Below are positions 45,714 to 55,522 of a DNA stretch of 64,000 nt, piece by piece. Origin of the DNA: Spirosoma linguale DSM 74 (GTDB lineage: Bacteria; Bacteroidota; Bacteroidia; Cytophagales; Spirosomataceae). The stretch covers positions 6,543,001 to 6,607,000 of the forward strand of contig CP001769.1 in NCBI GenBank assembly GCA_000024525.1, in the 5' to 3' direction. The notes below the pieces were generated by a model. The model saw only the letters and a list, made by a program, of their open reading frames with translations. It made no database searches and had not been told where the DNA came from. How positions within the stretch are numbered: the stretch's first letter is position 1; every line of letters begins with the position of its first letter. A program made the position numbers and the translations under genes.

Positions 45714-46292
45714 GTGAACGAACAGCAGCTTTGGGCCGCTTTCCAATCGGGAAATGAAGAGGCTTACACCCAGTTATACCAGTTACACATTCGGGCCATG
45801 TATCGATACGGCATGAGCCTGGTGGCCGTTTCAGAAGCTTTCGTGCTGGACTGCGTGCACGACGTCTTTACCGAATTATGGGCCAAACGAAACCGGTTGA
45901 CCACTCCTGATAACATTCGCCACTATCTGTTGAAAGCGCTTAAGAATCGAATCATGCATCTGCTCGAACGCAAAGAGCGGTACAATAAATCATTAGATGA
46001 AACAGATTATGATGCACTCTGGACAGAGCCCAATGAGTTGGAGATACGTGAAGAACTGGAAGCGGCCAACACACGTCAGCAGCGACTACAGCGGCTTATC
46101 GCCCAGTTGCCGCCCCGCCAGCAGGAAGCCCTGAAACTGCGCTTTGTCGAAAACATGAATTACAACCAGATCGGCGAAGTGCTGGACGTGAATCAGCAGT
46201 CCGCCAAAAACCTGGTTTTCCGGGCGGTCGAAAAGCTTCGGGACTGGATTATTCTCCCCTTTTTAACTTTTTCCGTCTTTTTTAGGATTTAG
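45714..46292 (+). CDS. ECF-type RNA polymerase sigma factor (FecI-like)
   Basis: 192 residues from a GTG start at 45714, the natural family start (NEQQLWAAFQSGNEEAYTQLY). Region 2 is seen in MYRYGMSLVAV and CVHDVFTELWAKRN, region 4 in LPPRQQEALKLRFVENMNYN followed by QIGEVLDVNQQSAKNL. It directs transcription of the SusCD pair when released by the FecR-type anti-sigma encoded 48 bp downstream. This is the usual Bacteroidota arrangement for substrate-induced uptake systems. Confidence 0.92.
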   Translation: MNEQQLWAAFQSGNEEAYTQLYQLHIRAMYRYGMSLVAVSEAFVLDCVHDVFTELWAKRNRLTTPDNIRHYLLKALKNRIMHLLERKERYNKSLDETDYDALWTEPNELEIREELEAANTRQQRLQRLIAQLPPRQQEALKLRFVENMNYNQIGEVLDVNQQSAKNLVFRAVEKLRDWIILPFLTFSVFFRI

Positions 46293-46340
46293 TGAGTACG
46301 TTTTCCAAAACTCGTCATCTACTGACAAATCCAGTAGTTA

Positions 46341-47447
46341 GTGGAACAGGTTTACGAGAACTTTTCATCGGCCGAGTTTTTGACAGACGATGCGTTTGTG
46401 CATCATCAGCTTGAGCCAACACCCCAATCGACTCAGTTTTGGGCTGGCTGGCTGGCCAAATACCCGCACTGCCAGACAGAATACCAGCAGGCCGTCGATT
46501 TTGTAGCTTCCATTCGTTTGGGCCTGACTGCGTACGCTGAAACGGAAATATCGGAAGAGACGATTCAACAACTGCTCACTCGAATTCGGCAAACGAACGC
46601 CCAGACCCGGCTAACTCAACCCGCCGTCCGTTCGTCGGGCTGGATGCAGTGGGCGGCAGCGGCTGCTGTTTTTCTGGCGCTGGGTGTGGATTTCTGGTGG
46701 AAAATCACGCAGCGCCCTACCCTTTACGAGCAACAGCTGGCCACGCTGCCAAATGCCTTTTCTGAAAAAATAAACACCAGCCCGCACGTTCAGACCATTC
46801 AACTGCCCGATCAGTCGGTCGTTTCGCTGGCTCCCGAGAGCCGGATTAGCTACCCGACCAATTTCGGTCAGCAGAACCGGACTGTTTATTTATCCGGCGA
46901 AGCGGCCTTCAGCGTAACCAGAAATAGTGAAAAGCCCTTTTTAGTACACGCCAATGAAGTCGTTACGAAAGTGCTCGGAACGCGATTTACCGTGCGGGCC
47001 TTTGCCGGGGAAAACCGGGTGCAGGTGCAGGTGCAGTCTGGTCAGGTGTCGGTATATCGGAATGAGCCGACGAACGCATCTGTTCGGCAAAAAGGGGTAA
47101 TGCTGATGCCCAATCAGCAGGTTGTCTTTAACCGCGAAACGGACCAGTTTGATAAAATGCTGGTTGAAGCCCCCACCCTCGTCCTCACCCCGACCCGCCA
47201 GAAGAAAGCGCCCTCGTTTGTTTACAACGACACGCCCATTCCGCAGGTATTGCAGGAGTTGACAGAAGCCTACGGAATAGACATCCGCTACAATAAAGAA
47301 GCCCTCGCCAACTGCCAGCTAAACTCGTCCATGACCAACGAATCGTTCGAGCAAAAGCTGACTATCGTTTGCGCTACTGTTGGCGCTACGTATGAGATCA
47401 TCGACGGGCAGGTCATTATCAACGGAGGCAACTGCCAGCCGCAGTAG
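46341..47447 (+). CDS. FecR-family anti-sigma factor
   Basis: 368 residues from a GTG start. The cytoplasmic N-terminal part binds the sigma factor, one transmembrane helix lies at about residues 92-112 (WMQWAAAAAVFLALGV), and the periplasmic part has the FecR domain (LPDQSVVSLAPESRISYP, VYLSGEAAFSVT, FLVHANEVVTKVLGTRF) and a C-terminal STN-interacting domain (PIPQVLQELTEAYGIDIRY). It holds the sigma factor until the receptor SusC signals substrate. Confidence 0.93.
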   Translation: MEQVYENFSSAEFLTDDAFVHHQLEPTPQSTQFWAGWLAKYPHCQTEYQQAVDFVASIRLGLTAYAETEISEETIQQLLTRIRQTNAQTRLTQPAVRSSGWMQWAAAAAVFLALGVDFWWKITQRPTLYEQQLATLPNAFSEKINTSPHVQTIQLPDQSVVSLAPESRISYPTNFGQQNRTVYLSGEAAFSVTRNSEKPFLVHANEVVTKVLGTRFTVRAFAGENRVQVQVQSGQVSVYRNEPTNASVRQKGVMLMPNQQVVFNRETDQFDKMLVEAPTLVLTPTRQKKAPSFVYNDTPIPQVLQELTEAYGIDIRYNKEALANCQLNSSMTNESFEQKLTIVCATVGATYEIIDGQVIINGGNCQPQ

Positions 47448-47495
47448 CAAGCACAGTTCTTACCCAATTTTTACCCAATCCAATCAATCAACAGA

Positions 47496-50400
47496 ATGAA
47501 AAACGTAAATTCTACCCTACTCAGGTTGATGCAACTTACCGGTCTGCAACTCCTGCTAGCCGTACTTTTTATGGGTGTTTCGTGGGCAAATGATGTCTCG
47601 GCCCAGGAACTGCTCAACCGGCGAATAAGCCTGGTTGTCCGCGATCAGCATATCAAGACTGTACTGCAAAGCATTGAGAAAGCGGCTAATGTCAAATTCT
47701 CATATAGCCCGCAAATTGTTCGCTCCAGACAGCTTGTTTCGATGCGCGTGCAGAACAGTACCTTAAAGGAGGTACTGGAGAAGCTGCTTATCCCGTTAAA
47801 CGTCAATTTCAGCATCTCCGGCGAACAGATTATTCTGGCGCGTACGGCTGAGCAGTCCATCAGCATTCAGGCAGGTGAAGCCGTTGAAGAGGTCGAAGCA
47901 CCCGCCGAACGGACCATAACCGGGGTGGTGTCCGACGAAAAAGGCGAAGGCTTACCCGGCGTCAGTGTAGTCGTTAAAGGCTCGCCCCGTGGTGCCGTAA
48001 CCGACGCGTCGGGAACGTATCGGTTAACCATCCCCGATGGTACTCAAACGCTGGTTTTTAGCTTTGTGGGATATGCCTCGCAGGAAGTGGCCGTTACCAG
48101 CCAGTCAACGCTGTCGGTACAGCTCAAGCCCGACGTAAAATCCATCAATGAGGTTGTCGTGGTGGGGTATGGCTCGCTGAACCGCAAAGAAGTGACCAGC
48201 GCCGTCACGCACTTGTCCTCATCCGACCTGCTGCGAGTGGGCAGCAACAGCCCGTTAATGGCGATTCAGGGTAAAGTGGCGGGTTTATCCGTGACCAATA
48301 CGGCCGCCGGCGACCCCAACTCTACACCCAGCATTCAGCTTCGTGGGGTATCGTCGAGAAGCGCCGGGCTGGGGCCTTTGTTTGTGATCAACGGCATACC
48401 CGGCGGCAACCTGGACAACATCAACCAGAACGAGATCGAATCCATTGATGTCCTGAAAGGCGGGGCCGCTTCGGCCATCTACGGCACACGGGGTAGTAAC
48501 GGGGTTATCGTGATCACCACCAAGAAGGGATCGTCGGAATCCCGCATCTTCTACGATGGGTACTCGTCCTTTGATTACATTACCAATAGGCTGAATTTGT
48601 TGAATAGAGATGAATTTCTGGCTAATAAACGCGGTGTCGATCTGGGTGGTAATACCGACTGGATGAAAGCGGTAAGCCGCAATCCGGCTTTTTCACAGAA
48701 ACATACCCTGCAGTTTTCGGGCGGGAACGGGCAAACCAACTACTTCACCTCGCTCGACTACCGCAATGCTACAGGTATTGATCTACGGTCGGCCAAACAG
48801 GAATACGGTGGCCGGGTAAACATCAACCATACCTCGGCTAACAACCTGTATGCCATTACCTTCACAGCAGCACCCCGGTATACAAAGACCAGCCTGGCCG
48901 ATTACAGTGGGTTTAATTACGCGTTGACGCTTAACCCAACCCAGTCACTTTACGACAATGCGGGAAAGTATGCGTACATAACCAGCGGTTTTTTTGCGAA
49001 TAATCCCGTCGAACGGGCAAAAAGTGTTCTATCGGGGCAGGAAGTGAAGTACCTGGACATCAACAGTTCATTTAAGCTGAACATCCTTCCGAATCTATCG
49101 ACCCTGGTTACGCTGGGGGAAGTGAGTTCTTCTTTCCGGAATGAAGATTTCACGCCATCGACCCTGACAACGGTGGTCAATGGGTCAAAACGAAACACTG
49201 CATCGCAGAGACTGGACGAGAATGATCAGAAAAGCTTTGAGTGGACGGGTAATTATGCGCTGGAAGTCCAGAAGCACGCCATTAAGTTACTGGGCGGTTA
49301 CTCGTACCAATATTTTACGTCTTCCGGTTTCAACGCGTCCAACGAAAACTTCCCTTCCGATGTACTTACGTATAATAGTCTGGGTACGGGGCTCTGGAAC
49401 TTACAGCAGGGCATCAATAACGTAGGCTCTTACCGGAACAACTCCAAGCTGGCGGCTTTCTTCGGACGCGTAAACTACGACTTCGACCAGAAGTATTACC
49501 TGTCGGCCAGTCTTCGCCGGGAGGGGTCGTCCAAGTTTGGCTACGATAACAAATGGGGGAATTTCCCGGCGGCATCGGTCGGCTGGCGCATCACGCAGGA
49601 AAAATTTGCGCAGGGTATCCCCGTGTTAAACGAACTGAAACTCCGTGCCGATTATGGCGTTACGGGCAACCAGGACTTCGGCAATTACCTCTCGCTGGAT
49701 ACGTACGGCGGTTACGGCTATTATCTCTACAACAACACATCGTATCAGGTTTGGGGACCCAGCCAGAACACCAACTACAATCTTCGCTGGGAAAAAGCCA
49801 TCAACTTCAACGTGGGTGTCGACTTCGATCTGTTCAAGAACAGCCGCTTAACGGGTAGCCTGAACTACTACGTGCGGACCAACAAAGATTTGCTGGGGTC
49901 CTATGCCGTACCTAACCCGCCAAACGTACAGGGATCGACCTTTGCCAACGTGGGTACCATGCAGAATTTGGGTCTGGAAATCCAGCTGAACGCGGCTGTG
50001 GTCAACAAAAAGGACTTTAGTTATAATTTAACTTTTGCCGGAGCGACAAACAGCAACAAGTTCGTTTCATTCTCCAGCGAAGCGTTTAAAGGACAAACGT
50101 ATATCGACGTATTAGGTATGCCCGCCCCTGGTAGCCCCGGCAACGCGCAGCGCCTTCAGGAAAACACTCGGATCGGCAGCTTTTATATGCTTCGGTCGGC
50201 TGGAGTCGATGAAACCGGCGCGTTACTGGTCTATAAAAAGAACGGCGATGTTATCCAGGCCAATAAAGCCAGCAACGACGATAAACAGTTTGTCGGAAAT
50301 GGCCTGCCCAAGTTCACGGCGGGGCTGACCAATACCTTCAAATACCGGAAATGGGATTTGAGCGTCTTTCTACGTGGCTCGTTTGGTTACCAGATTTTCA

Positions 50401-50804
50401 ACACGTATGCGTTCTATCTGGGAACACCGGCCACCCAGCAGAATATCAATACGCTTACCTCGGCTTATAACGGAAGCAAGTACTCAAAGCTGAGCAACAC
50501 TGCTACCTATTCCTCGCTGTCCGATTACTTTCTGGAGCCCGGTAGCTTCATCAAAGTCGATAATATAACGCTGAGCTACACGCAGCCTTTTACAAGCAAA
50601 TTCCTGCGCTCGGCGCGTATTTATGCAACAACCCGCAATCTGCTCACCATCACCAAGTTCACCGGTGGCGATCCTGACTTAGTTCAGATAAACGGCTTGT
50701 ATCCGGGAATCAATCAACGTAATGATAACGGCAATATCGTTGGTACACTGAATTACTTCCCATCAACGACCCAACTCCTGCTGGGCCTTCAGGTCACCTT
50801 TTAA
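47496..50804 (+). CDS. SusC/RagA-family TonB-dependent receptor with STN signalling domain
   Basis: 1102 residues. Signal region near the N-terminus (LLAVLFMGVSWANDVSAQ), an STN domain (about 45-110, ISLVVRDQHIKTVLQSIEKA), a carboxypeptidase-regulatory-like domain (ITGVVSDEKGEGLPGVSVVV), the TonB-box region INEVVVVGYG, a plug domain with IESIDVLKGGAASAIYGTRG, and a C-terminal 22-strand barrel. The STN domain lets it signal to FecR. With SusD it imports an oligosaccharide or similar nutrient; no degrading enzyme is encoded nearby, so the substrate is unknown. Confidence 0.95.
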   Translation: MKNVNSTLLRLMQLTGLQLLLAVLFMGVSWANDVSAQELLNRRISLVVRDQHIKTVLQSIEKAANVKFSYSPQIVRSRQLVSMRVQNSTLKEVLEKLLIPLNVNFSISGEQIILARTAEQSISIQAGEAVEEVEAPAERTITGVVSDEKGEGLPGVSVVVKGSPRGAVTDASGTYRLTIPDGTQTLVFSFVGYASQEVAVTSQSTLSVQLKPDVKSINEVVVVGYGSLNRKEVTSAVTHLSSSDLLRVGSNSPLMAIQGKVAGLSVTNTAAGDPNSTPSIQLRGVSSRSAGLGPLFVINGIPGGNLDNINQNEIESIDVLKGGAASAIYGTRGSNGVIVITTKKGSSESRIFYDGYSSFDYITNRLNLLNRDEFLANKRGVDLGGNTDWMKAVSRNPAFSQKHTLQFSGGNGQTNYFTSLDYRNATGIDLRSAKQEYGGRVNINHTSANNLYAITFTAAPRYTKTSLADYSGFNYALTLNPTQSLYDNAGKYAYITSGFFANNPVERAKSVLSGQEVKYLDINSSFKLNILPNLSTLVTLGEVSSSFRNEDFTPSTLTTVVNGSKRNTASQRLDENDQKSFEWTGNYALEVQKHAIKLLGGYSYQYFTSSGFNASNENFPSDVLTYNSLGTGLWNLQQGINNVGSYRNNSKLAAFFGRVNYDFDQKYYLSASLRREGSSKFGYDNKWGNFPAASVGWRITQEKFAQGIPVLNELKLRADYGVTGNQDFGNYLSLDTYGGYGYYLYNNTSYQVWGPSQNTNYNLRWEKAINFNVGVDFDLFKNSRLTGSLNYYVRTNKDLLGSYAVPNPPNVQGSTFANVGTMQNLGLEIQLNAAVVNKKDFSYNLTFAGATNSNKFVSFSSEAFKGQTYIDVLGMPAPGSPGNAQRLQENTRIGSFYMLRSAGVDETGALLVYKKNGDVIQANKASNDDKQFVGNGLPKFTAGLTNTFKYRKWDLSVFLRGSFGYQIFNTYAFYLGTPATQQNINTLTSAYNGSKYSKLSNTATYSSLSDYFLEPGSFIKVDNITLSYTQPFTSKFLRSARIYATTRNLLTITKFTGGDPDLVQINGLYPGINQRNDNGNIVGTLNYFPSTTQLLLGLQVTF

Positions 50805-50819
50805 TTAGTTAGTCAACTT

Positions 50820-52547
50820 ATGAAACGATCCCAATTTTTCAATACCATACGCAGTGCATCCGTCGCTCTATTGCTCGTTATGGCCGCTGGCTGTACGAAT
50901 CTGGACGAGGTACTTTCTGACCGGATCACATCCGGCAACTTCCTCCAAACGAAAGAAGATGTCATTCGCGACTTTCTGCGTCCTTTCGAGCACAGCTACT
51001 GGACCATTCAGGGCGGGTCGACATTTATGCTTCAGGAAGACAGCTCAGATGAACTGATGACGCCGAACCGGCAGGGCGACTGGTTCGACGGCGGGCAATT
51101 CCAGCGGGTACATAACCATACCTGGACGCCCAACGACGGCTATACAAATGATGCCTGGAATGCGCTGTACGGCGGGGTTACGCTGGCCACCAACACCCTG
51201 GAAGATTTGCAGGGCATTACCGACCCGGCCAAGTTCAACATGACGCAGGCCGAACTGGACGATATGATTGCCGAAGTCCGCACCCTGCGAGCCTGGCTCA
51301 ACCTGCGGCTGTTGGATTTTTATCGCAACATTGTGCTGGTTAAAAAAGTGAAAGGCGAATCGCAGGGAGGTCCGCAGGCATCTCCGCAGGAAGCGTTTAG
51401 CTTCATTGAGCAGGAGTTGAAAGAGTCGATCCCCAACTTGCCGACCCGGCAAAGTCTGGGTGCCAATGCCATTGGCCGCTGGACCCAGGGCGGAGCTGCG
51501 GCCCTGCTGGTTCGGCTGTATCTGAACGCGAAAGTGTATACCGGTACCGATCATTTTACGGATTGTGCTACCGTGTGCACCGATATTCTGGCGGGTAAAT
51601 ACGGCCAGTACGCGCTGGAAAGTCGCTGGGATGCGCCTTTCGACTACACTAATCCCACATCGGGCGAAACGGTCTTTGGTTTTCCGGGTAGTTTCGGGCT
51701 TACGCACTGGCAATACGATGGCGGCATGTACTTCTGGATGCTGCCGGTCAATGCAACCTTTTACTTCGGGTTCACGGATTTTGGCACGGCCAATCCTAAA
51801 TACGCGCTGCAACCGGGCCGGGATGTCGACAGTACCGAATACAGCTTCGCGCTGGGTAAGCCGTTTGTAAAGTTCCAGAAATACCCGGACGATGTTCGCC
51901 TGAAGACCTACAAAAACCTGGGTAACAGCAAACGGGAAGGCATGTTTTTGCAAGGCTACCTGCCTTACATCAATTCAAGCGGGAAAGTTGATACGGTACG
52001 GTCAACGAAAGGGCCTTATCCGTTGTTTTTCCGCGATCAGGTCGGTATGTTCCTGGGGGCCAAACCCGGAACGAAGATTGCCGACAAGACCTCGAACATG
52101 AACAATGCCGACCAGAATTCAGGCATTACACCGGTTAAGTACCCCTATTACCCAAGCAGCGACCTGAACAAAATTTCGTCGGCCTACGCTGAAATACGTC
52201 TGGCCGAAATCTATTACTCACTGGCCGAGTGCAAATACCGGGCGGGCGATAAGGCCGGGGCTGCGGTGCTTCTGAACACGGTTCGGGCCCGGAATTACCC
52301 GACCGGCTCACCCAGCCTGTACAAACCCGATGGCAGCCAGCTGACCGATCAGGAGATGCTGGATGAATGGGGCCGCGAATTTCTGGTAGAAGGCCGTCGG
52401 CGTACCGACTTAATTCGCTGGGGCGTGTTCAATACAGGCACCTGGTGGGATAAGCAGCCGGATGCAGATAACCACACGGCTATTTTCCCAATCGGTCAAA
52501 ACGTGCTCAACGTCTCCCCGCAGTTGAAGCAAAACCCCGGTTATTAA
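50820..52547 (+). CDS. SusD/RagB-family nutrient-binding lipoprotein
   Basis: 575 residues. The signal sequence ends in VMAAGC with lipidated C25. The SusD fold is seen in the helical N-terminal half (WNALYGGVTLATNTLEDL, AEVRTLRAWLNLRLLD) and the closing LAEIYYSLAECKYRAGD and EWGREFLVEGRRRTDLIRWG. It forms the lid of the SusC receptor encoded 15 bp upstream and binds the substrate at the cell surface. A long perfect hairpin follows the gene. Confidence 0.95.
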   Translation: MKRSQFFNTIRSASVALLLVMAAGCTNLDEVLSDRITSGNFLQTKEDVIRDFLRPFEHSYWTIQGGSTFMLQEDSSDELMTPNRQGDWFDGGQFQRVHNHTWTPNDGYTNDAWNALYGGVTLATNTLEDLQGITDPAKFNMTQAELDDMIAEVRTLRAWLNLRLLDFYRNIVLVKKVKGESQGGPQASPQEAFSFIEQELKESIPNLPTRQSLGANAIGRWTQGGAAALLVRLYLNAKVYTGTDHFTDCATVCTDILAGKYGQYALESRWDAPFDYTNPTSGETVFGFPGSFGLTHWQYDGGMYFWMLPVNATFYFGFTDFGTANPKYALQPGRDVDSTEYSFALGKPFVKFQKYPDDVRLKTYKNLGNSKREGMFLQGYLPYINSSGKVDTVRSTKGPYPLFFRDQVGMFLGAKPGTKIADKTSNMNNADQNSGITPVKYPYYPSSDLNKISSAYAEIRLAEIYYSLAECKYRAGDKAGAAVLLNTVRARNYPTGSPSLYKPDGSQLTDQEMLDEWGREFLVEGRRRTDLIRWGVFNTGTWWDKQPDADNHTAIFPIGQNVLNVSPQLKQNPGY

Positions 52548-52553
52548 TTGCAG

Positions 52554-52628
52554 GATTGAACACAGAGGCACGGAGGGCACAGAGTTAATCTTTTACTCTC
52601 TGTGCCCTCCGTGCCTCTGTGTTCAATC
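52554..52628. repeat. Perfect 31-bp-arm hairpin after susD
   Basis: Arms 52554-52584 and 52598-52628 are exact complements around a 13-nt loop, starting 6 nt past the susD stop. It probably terminates the SusCD transcript. Confidence 0.85.
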
Positions 52629-52660
52629 AATTTATTTAAGTACCCTTCACAACCTTGGGC

Positions 52661-53227
52661 TTACTTCAACCGATAATTTACACCAATGCTGGTTTGCCAG
52701 CGGTTATAGTCCGGGGTTAAATAAGAAGACTGTAACCAGTTTCTTTCGGCGGTTGCCTCCAGAGACCAGCGCTTTCCTAATCGGTAATGTGCTCCCAAAC
52801 CGGCACTGGTTTGCCAATTGTTATTGTGTATCCCGTTCTTGTAAGCGGCTGGGTCTACGGGATCATATTTGTCATACTTGCTCTGCCCATACGCTGCGCC
52901 GAGTTGAGCAAAAAGCGCAAACCGGCCACTCCGCAGGAAGTAATATCGGGTTGACAAGCCCGCGCCCAAATAAGAGAAGGAATAAAACGAGTTCGACTGT
53001 ATGTAACGCCCTTCGAGCGCTACCGACCATCCATCGGCAAGAAAATATTGAATTCGGGGGGTATAGACGTTAGTTGTCGAATAACTCCCTTTATAACCCT
53101 GGCCAGCAGACAACCCTACATGCAGGTGCCCCTTCCCCAGTAAGTCCAGCTGATGTCTGTCAGGAGTTATCTGGGCTAATCCGAGCAGGGGAAAGAAAAG
53201 GCCTATCAGTACTACGCAATGTTTCAT
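52661..53227 (-). CDS. Outer-membrane beta-barrel protein
   Basis: About 188 residues from ATG 53227, where the signal peptide MKHCVVLIGLFFPLLGLAQ begins; codons further upstream are possible (ATG 53236, TTG 53251) but less natural. The mature part alternates polar and aromatic residues in short strands (LHVGLSAGQGYKG, WSVALEGRYIQSNSFYSF, LFAQLGAAYGQSKYDK) and ends in GVNYRLK, as eight-stranded barrels do. Role unknown. It is the downstream gene of a minus-strand run with GNAT and NTF2-like genes, which may be chance. Confidence 0.8.
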   Translation of the reverse strand: MKHCVVLIGLFFPLLGLAQITPDRHQLDLLGKGHLHVGLSAGQGYKGSYSTTNVYTPRIQYFLADGWSVALEGRYIQSNSFYSFSYLGAGLSTRYYFLRSGRFALFAQLGAAYGQSKYDKYDPVDPAAYKNGIHNNNWQTSAGLGAHYRLGKRWSLEATAERNWLQSSYLTPDYNRWQTSIGVNYRLK

Positions 53228-53294
53228 TATGATCATGTTTTGGTTTGTCAATAGACATTGGCATGATCCTATTGGTTGTAATGCGTTCGGCTTT

Positions 53295-53918
53295 TTAGGC
53301 TTTTTTAACTACCTGTTTCTTTGTCCAGTAAATCATGGTTTTGGCCGTTTCTACGGTTTCGTTGCGGTCTGGCCAGATCATTTCACTTTGCAGACTGCTA
53401 TCTCGCTGGTAACCGCGCTTTTGCCAGAATTCGTCGAGGGGCCGATAGTCGGCCGGACGCAGCGGATGGTCTTCGGGACGTTGCACGGCGCAGAAACAGG
53501 TCATTGTACACTGTGCAAATTTTTGGGCATGGGCTTCGCGCTCATCGAAGAAGCGATTCCCGAGGCCCAGCCCCCGGTAGGCAGGCAACAGGACACTCTC
53601 CCCAAAATAAAAGACCGTATCGAGCTCGTATCCCGCCTTTTGGAAAGGCATCTGCACTTCAGGGGCTTCGTCAGGCAGAGGAATGGCCGTTGTAGCGCCA
53701 ACCATTTGGTTGCCATCGTAAACGGCGAACAAAAAAGCACGTTCGGAGCGGGCGTAGGTTTCCAGATAGTTCTTCTCGTACGCCATTGACCCCTCGTACA
53801 AATACGGGAAGTCGTAGAATACCGCAATACGCAGGGCCGCTAAATCGTCGAAAACCGTCCGAAACGCAGCTCCCTCAAGCCGACGGTATGTGAGGGATAA
53901 AAGATCTGGCGAAGACAA
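53295..53918 (-). CDS. GNAT-family N-acetyltransferase
   Basis: 207 residues. The conserved N-terminal block LAALRIAVFYDFPYLYEG and the acetyl-CoA loop region LPAYRGLGLGNRFFDEREAH (R/Q-x-x-G-x-G/A) are present, and LFAVYDGNQMVGATTAIPL is the central sheet. The frame closes with a stop only 15 nt upstream, so the best start is TTG at 53918: an internal ATG would cut off the conserved N-terminal block. It lies 16 bp downstream of the NTF2-like gene and is probably co-transcribed. Acceptor substrate unknown. Confidence 0.82.
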   Translation of the reverse strand: MSSPDLLSLTYRRLEGAAFRTVFDDLAALRIAVFYDFPYLYEGSMAYEKNYLETYARSERAFLFAVYDGNQMVGATTAIPLPDEAPEVQMPFQKAGYELDTVFYFGESVLLPAYRGLGLGNRFFDEREAHAQKFAQCTMTCFCAVQRPEDHPLRPADYRPLDEFWQKRGYQRDSSLQSEMIWPDRNETVETAKTMIYWTKKQVVKKA

Positions 53919-53933
53919 AACAGGTGTAGTTTA

Positions 53934-54338
53934 TTAATTGCCCAACACCAGCGACTCCCAGTGCGGCAAATTATAGTAGGTTGTAATCCGGGTGATTTTT
54001 CCGTCCATTACCTCAAGAAACGAACCGGCGGGCAGCACATACGTTTGGCCGGTAGCCGGTGGTAAATCGCCGTCGGTTTTCTTGTACACCCCGTTCACAA
54101 CGAACTCGCAGCCTATACGGGTGCCCGTTGGCTCCGTCAGAATGACCATATCGGTTAGGGTTTCATTGTAACAGTCGTCCATATGCTGGAGAAACTGACT
54201 GAACTTCTCTTTCCCGATTCGCGTATCGCCCTGGTTGCTATCGTGGCGGACATCCGGGTGAATCAGGTCAAGCATTGTCTTCCAATCTTTACGATTAAAG
54301 GCTTCGTAGTACTTGAAAACGGTATCAAAAGCAGTCAT
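53934..54338 (-). CDS. NTF2/SnoaL-like domain protein
   Basis: 134 residues of the nuclear transport factor 2 cone fold: FDTVFKYYEAFNRKDWKTM, LIHPDVRHDSNQGD, EFVVNGVYKKTDGDLP and GSFLEVMDGKITRITTYYN. Such proteins are small isomerases, lyases or binding proteins; the pocket residues do not reveal which. Probably co-transcribed with the GNAT gene downstream. Confidence 0.85.
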   Translation of the reverse strand: MTAFDTVFKYYEAFNRKDWKTMLDLIHPDVRHDSNQGDTRIGKEKFSQFLQHMDDCYNETLTDMVILTEPTGTRIGCEFVVNGVYKKTDGDLPPATGQTYVLPAGSFLEVMDGKITRITTYYNLPHWESLVLGN

Positions 54339-54422
54339 GAAATGTGAGAATTAACGAACAAAGATATAAGGTTTGAGGCCTAAATACATTCTATGTTACC
54401 ATGAACCTCCTTAATGGGCTGC

Positions 54423-55187
54423 TTATACAAAGATCAAATTCCCATTGACAAGCGCTCGTTGATAATTGGGCAGGTCGAATTGGTAGAGATAGGGCGATTT
54501 ATGGGCTTTACCCGTCCGGCGTTCATCCAGCCGGGTCAGGATGCTTAAGCCCGTAATTTTCTTATGAAAGTTTCTCGAATCGAGCGGTCGCCCCAGCACG
54601 GCTTCGTATAGCCGCTGTAGTTCGGGAATGGTAAACTTTTCGGGCATCAGGTTTAGACCAATAGGCTGCCAGTTCAGTTGCAGACGAAGAGTCTGAAGGG
54701 CAACATGGATAATTCGGCAGTGATCATACAGCAACGAGGGCAACTCCCCTACGTCGAACCAGCCACATACATCGGACAGAAAATCGGCCGTGGGAGTTAC
54801 TTTTGTGTAATCGACCAGCGCGTAGTAGCCCATCGAAATGGTGCGGTCGGGCCAGGAACCGGAAAACGGCATAGGCATTTTCTGGCGTTGCCAGGTATCC
54901 TCCCGGTCGTAGCGGTTGGCTTCGCCAAACAAGTGAAACTGCTGTAGAAATAGCTCGTTCAGGCCCGTCCGCTCGTGCAGCACCCGACCGGCGGCATCGT
55001 CCACCGATTCTGTTTTACAGATAAACCCGCCCGGCAAACACCATTCATCCGTGCCTTTCCAGCGCAGCAGCAACACTTTAAGCCGGGTATCATGGAAACC
55101 AAAGATGACACAGTCGAGCGATACGCCCAATACACAGTCGTTGGCGATGGTTTTATAATACGAAATGAGCTTGTCGGAGTAGGTCAT
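54423..55187 (-). CDS. Nudix-domain transcriptional regulator (NrtR-like)
   Basis: 254 residues from ATG 55187 (a TTG lies four codons earlier). The N-terminal half is a Nudix domain (CVIFGFHDTRLKVLLLRW, WCLPGGFIC). Its Nudix box is degenerate: the RE and EE positions read RV and ER in GRVLHERTGL, so hydrolase activity is doubtful. The C-terminal half is a winged helix (LMPEKFTIPELQRLYEAVLG, ILTRLDERRTG), as in NrtR/AraR-type repressors that sense a nucleotide-sugar-like ligand. It is divergent from the molybdenum hydroxylase operon; its targets are unknown. Confidence 0.87.
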   Translation of the reverse strand: MTYSDKLISYYKTIANDCVLGVSLDCVIFGFHDTRLKVLLLRWKGTDEWCLPGGFICKTESVDDAAGRVLHERTGLNELFLQQFHLFGEANRYDREDTWQRQKMPMPFSGSWPDRTISMGYYALVDYTKVTPTADFLSDVCGWFDVGELPSLLYDHCRIIHVALQTLRLQLNWQPIGLNLMPEKFTIPELQRLYEAVLGRPLDSRNFHKKITGLSILTRLDERRTGKAHKSPYLYQFDLPNYQRALVNGNLIFV

Positions 55188-55522
55188 ACGCAAGGGCAAC
55201 TTTCTTTATGTTAATCGTACACATAGAGAACGAATTCACGTATAATTACTGGTATTTTCTGATTTAGCCAATCTTTGTCGATAGCCTGTCGGTAATTCTC
55301 ACCCACAAATTGCCAGTCCTCTGGGCATAGGTCATAAGGACGCGAGTAGCTTCTGGATAGCAAGGGTAAATCGGTAGCTTTCCACATGCCTGGAGCTTCG
55401 TCTTTATGGCTGGCATTTTAATAGATGATTTATTAGCAGAAACCGTTAATTTTAATTCAATTTTTTTGGTTCGTAGCTATAACATAAAGACTTTCCCCAT
55501 TTACACCTTATCCCTACAGGTT
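55188..55522. other. Divergent intergenic region before the molybdenum hydroxylase operon
   Basis: About 335 bp without a gene. AT-rich, no exact TAnnTTTG box; an AATCTTTG at about 55271 is one base off. The reading frame of the next gene is open back to 55406, but those codons lack family similarity. Confidence 0.4.

Noticed and set aside
51045..51953. 302-codon minus-strand frame opposite susD
   Set aside because: Shadow of the SusD coding sequence without motifs or its own promoter.
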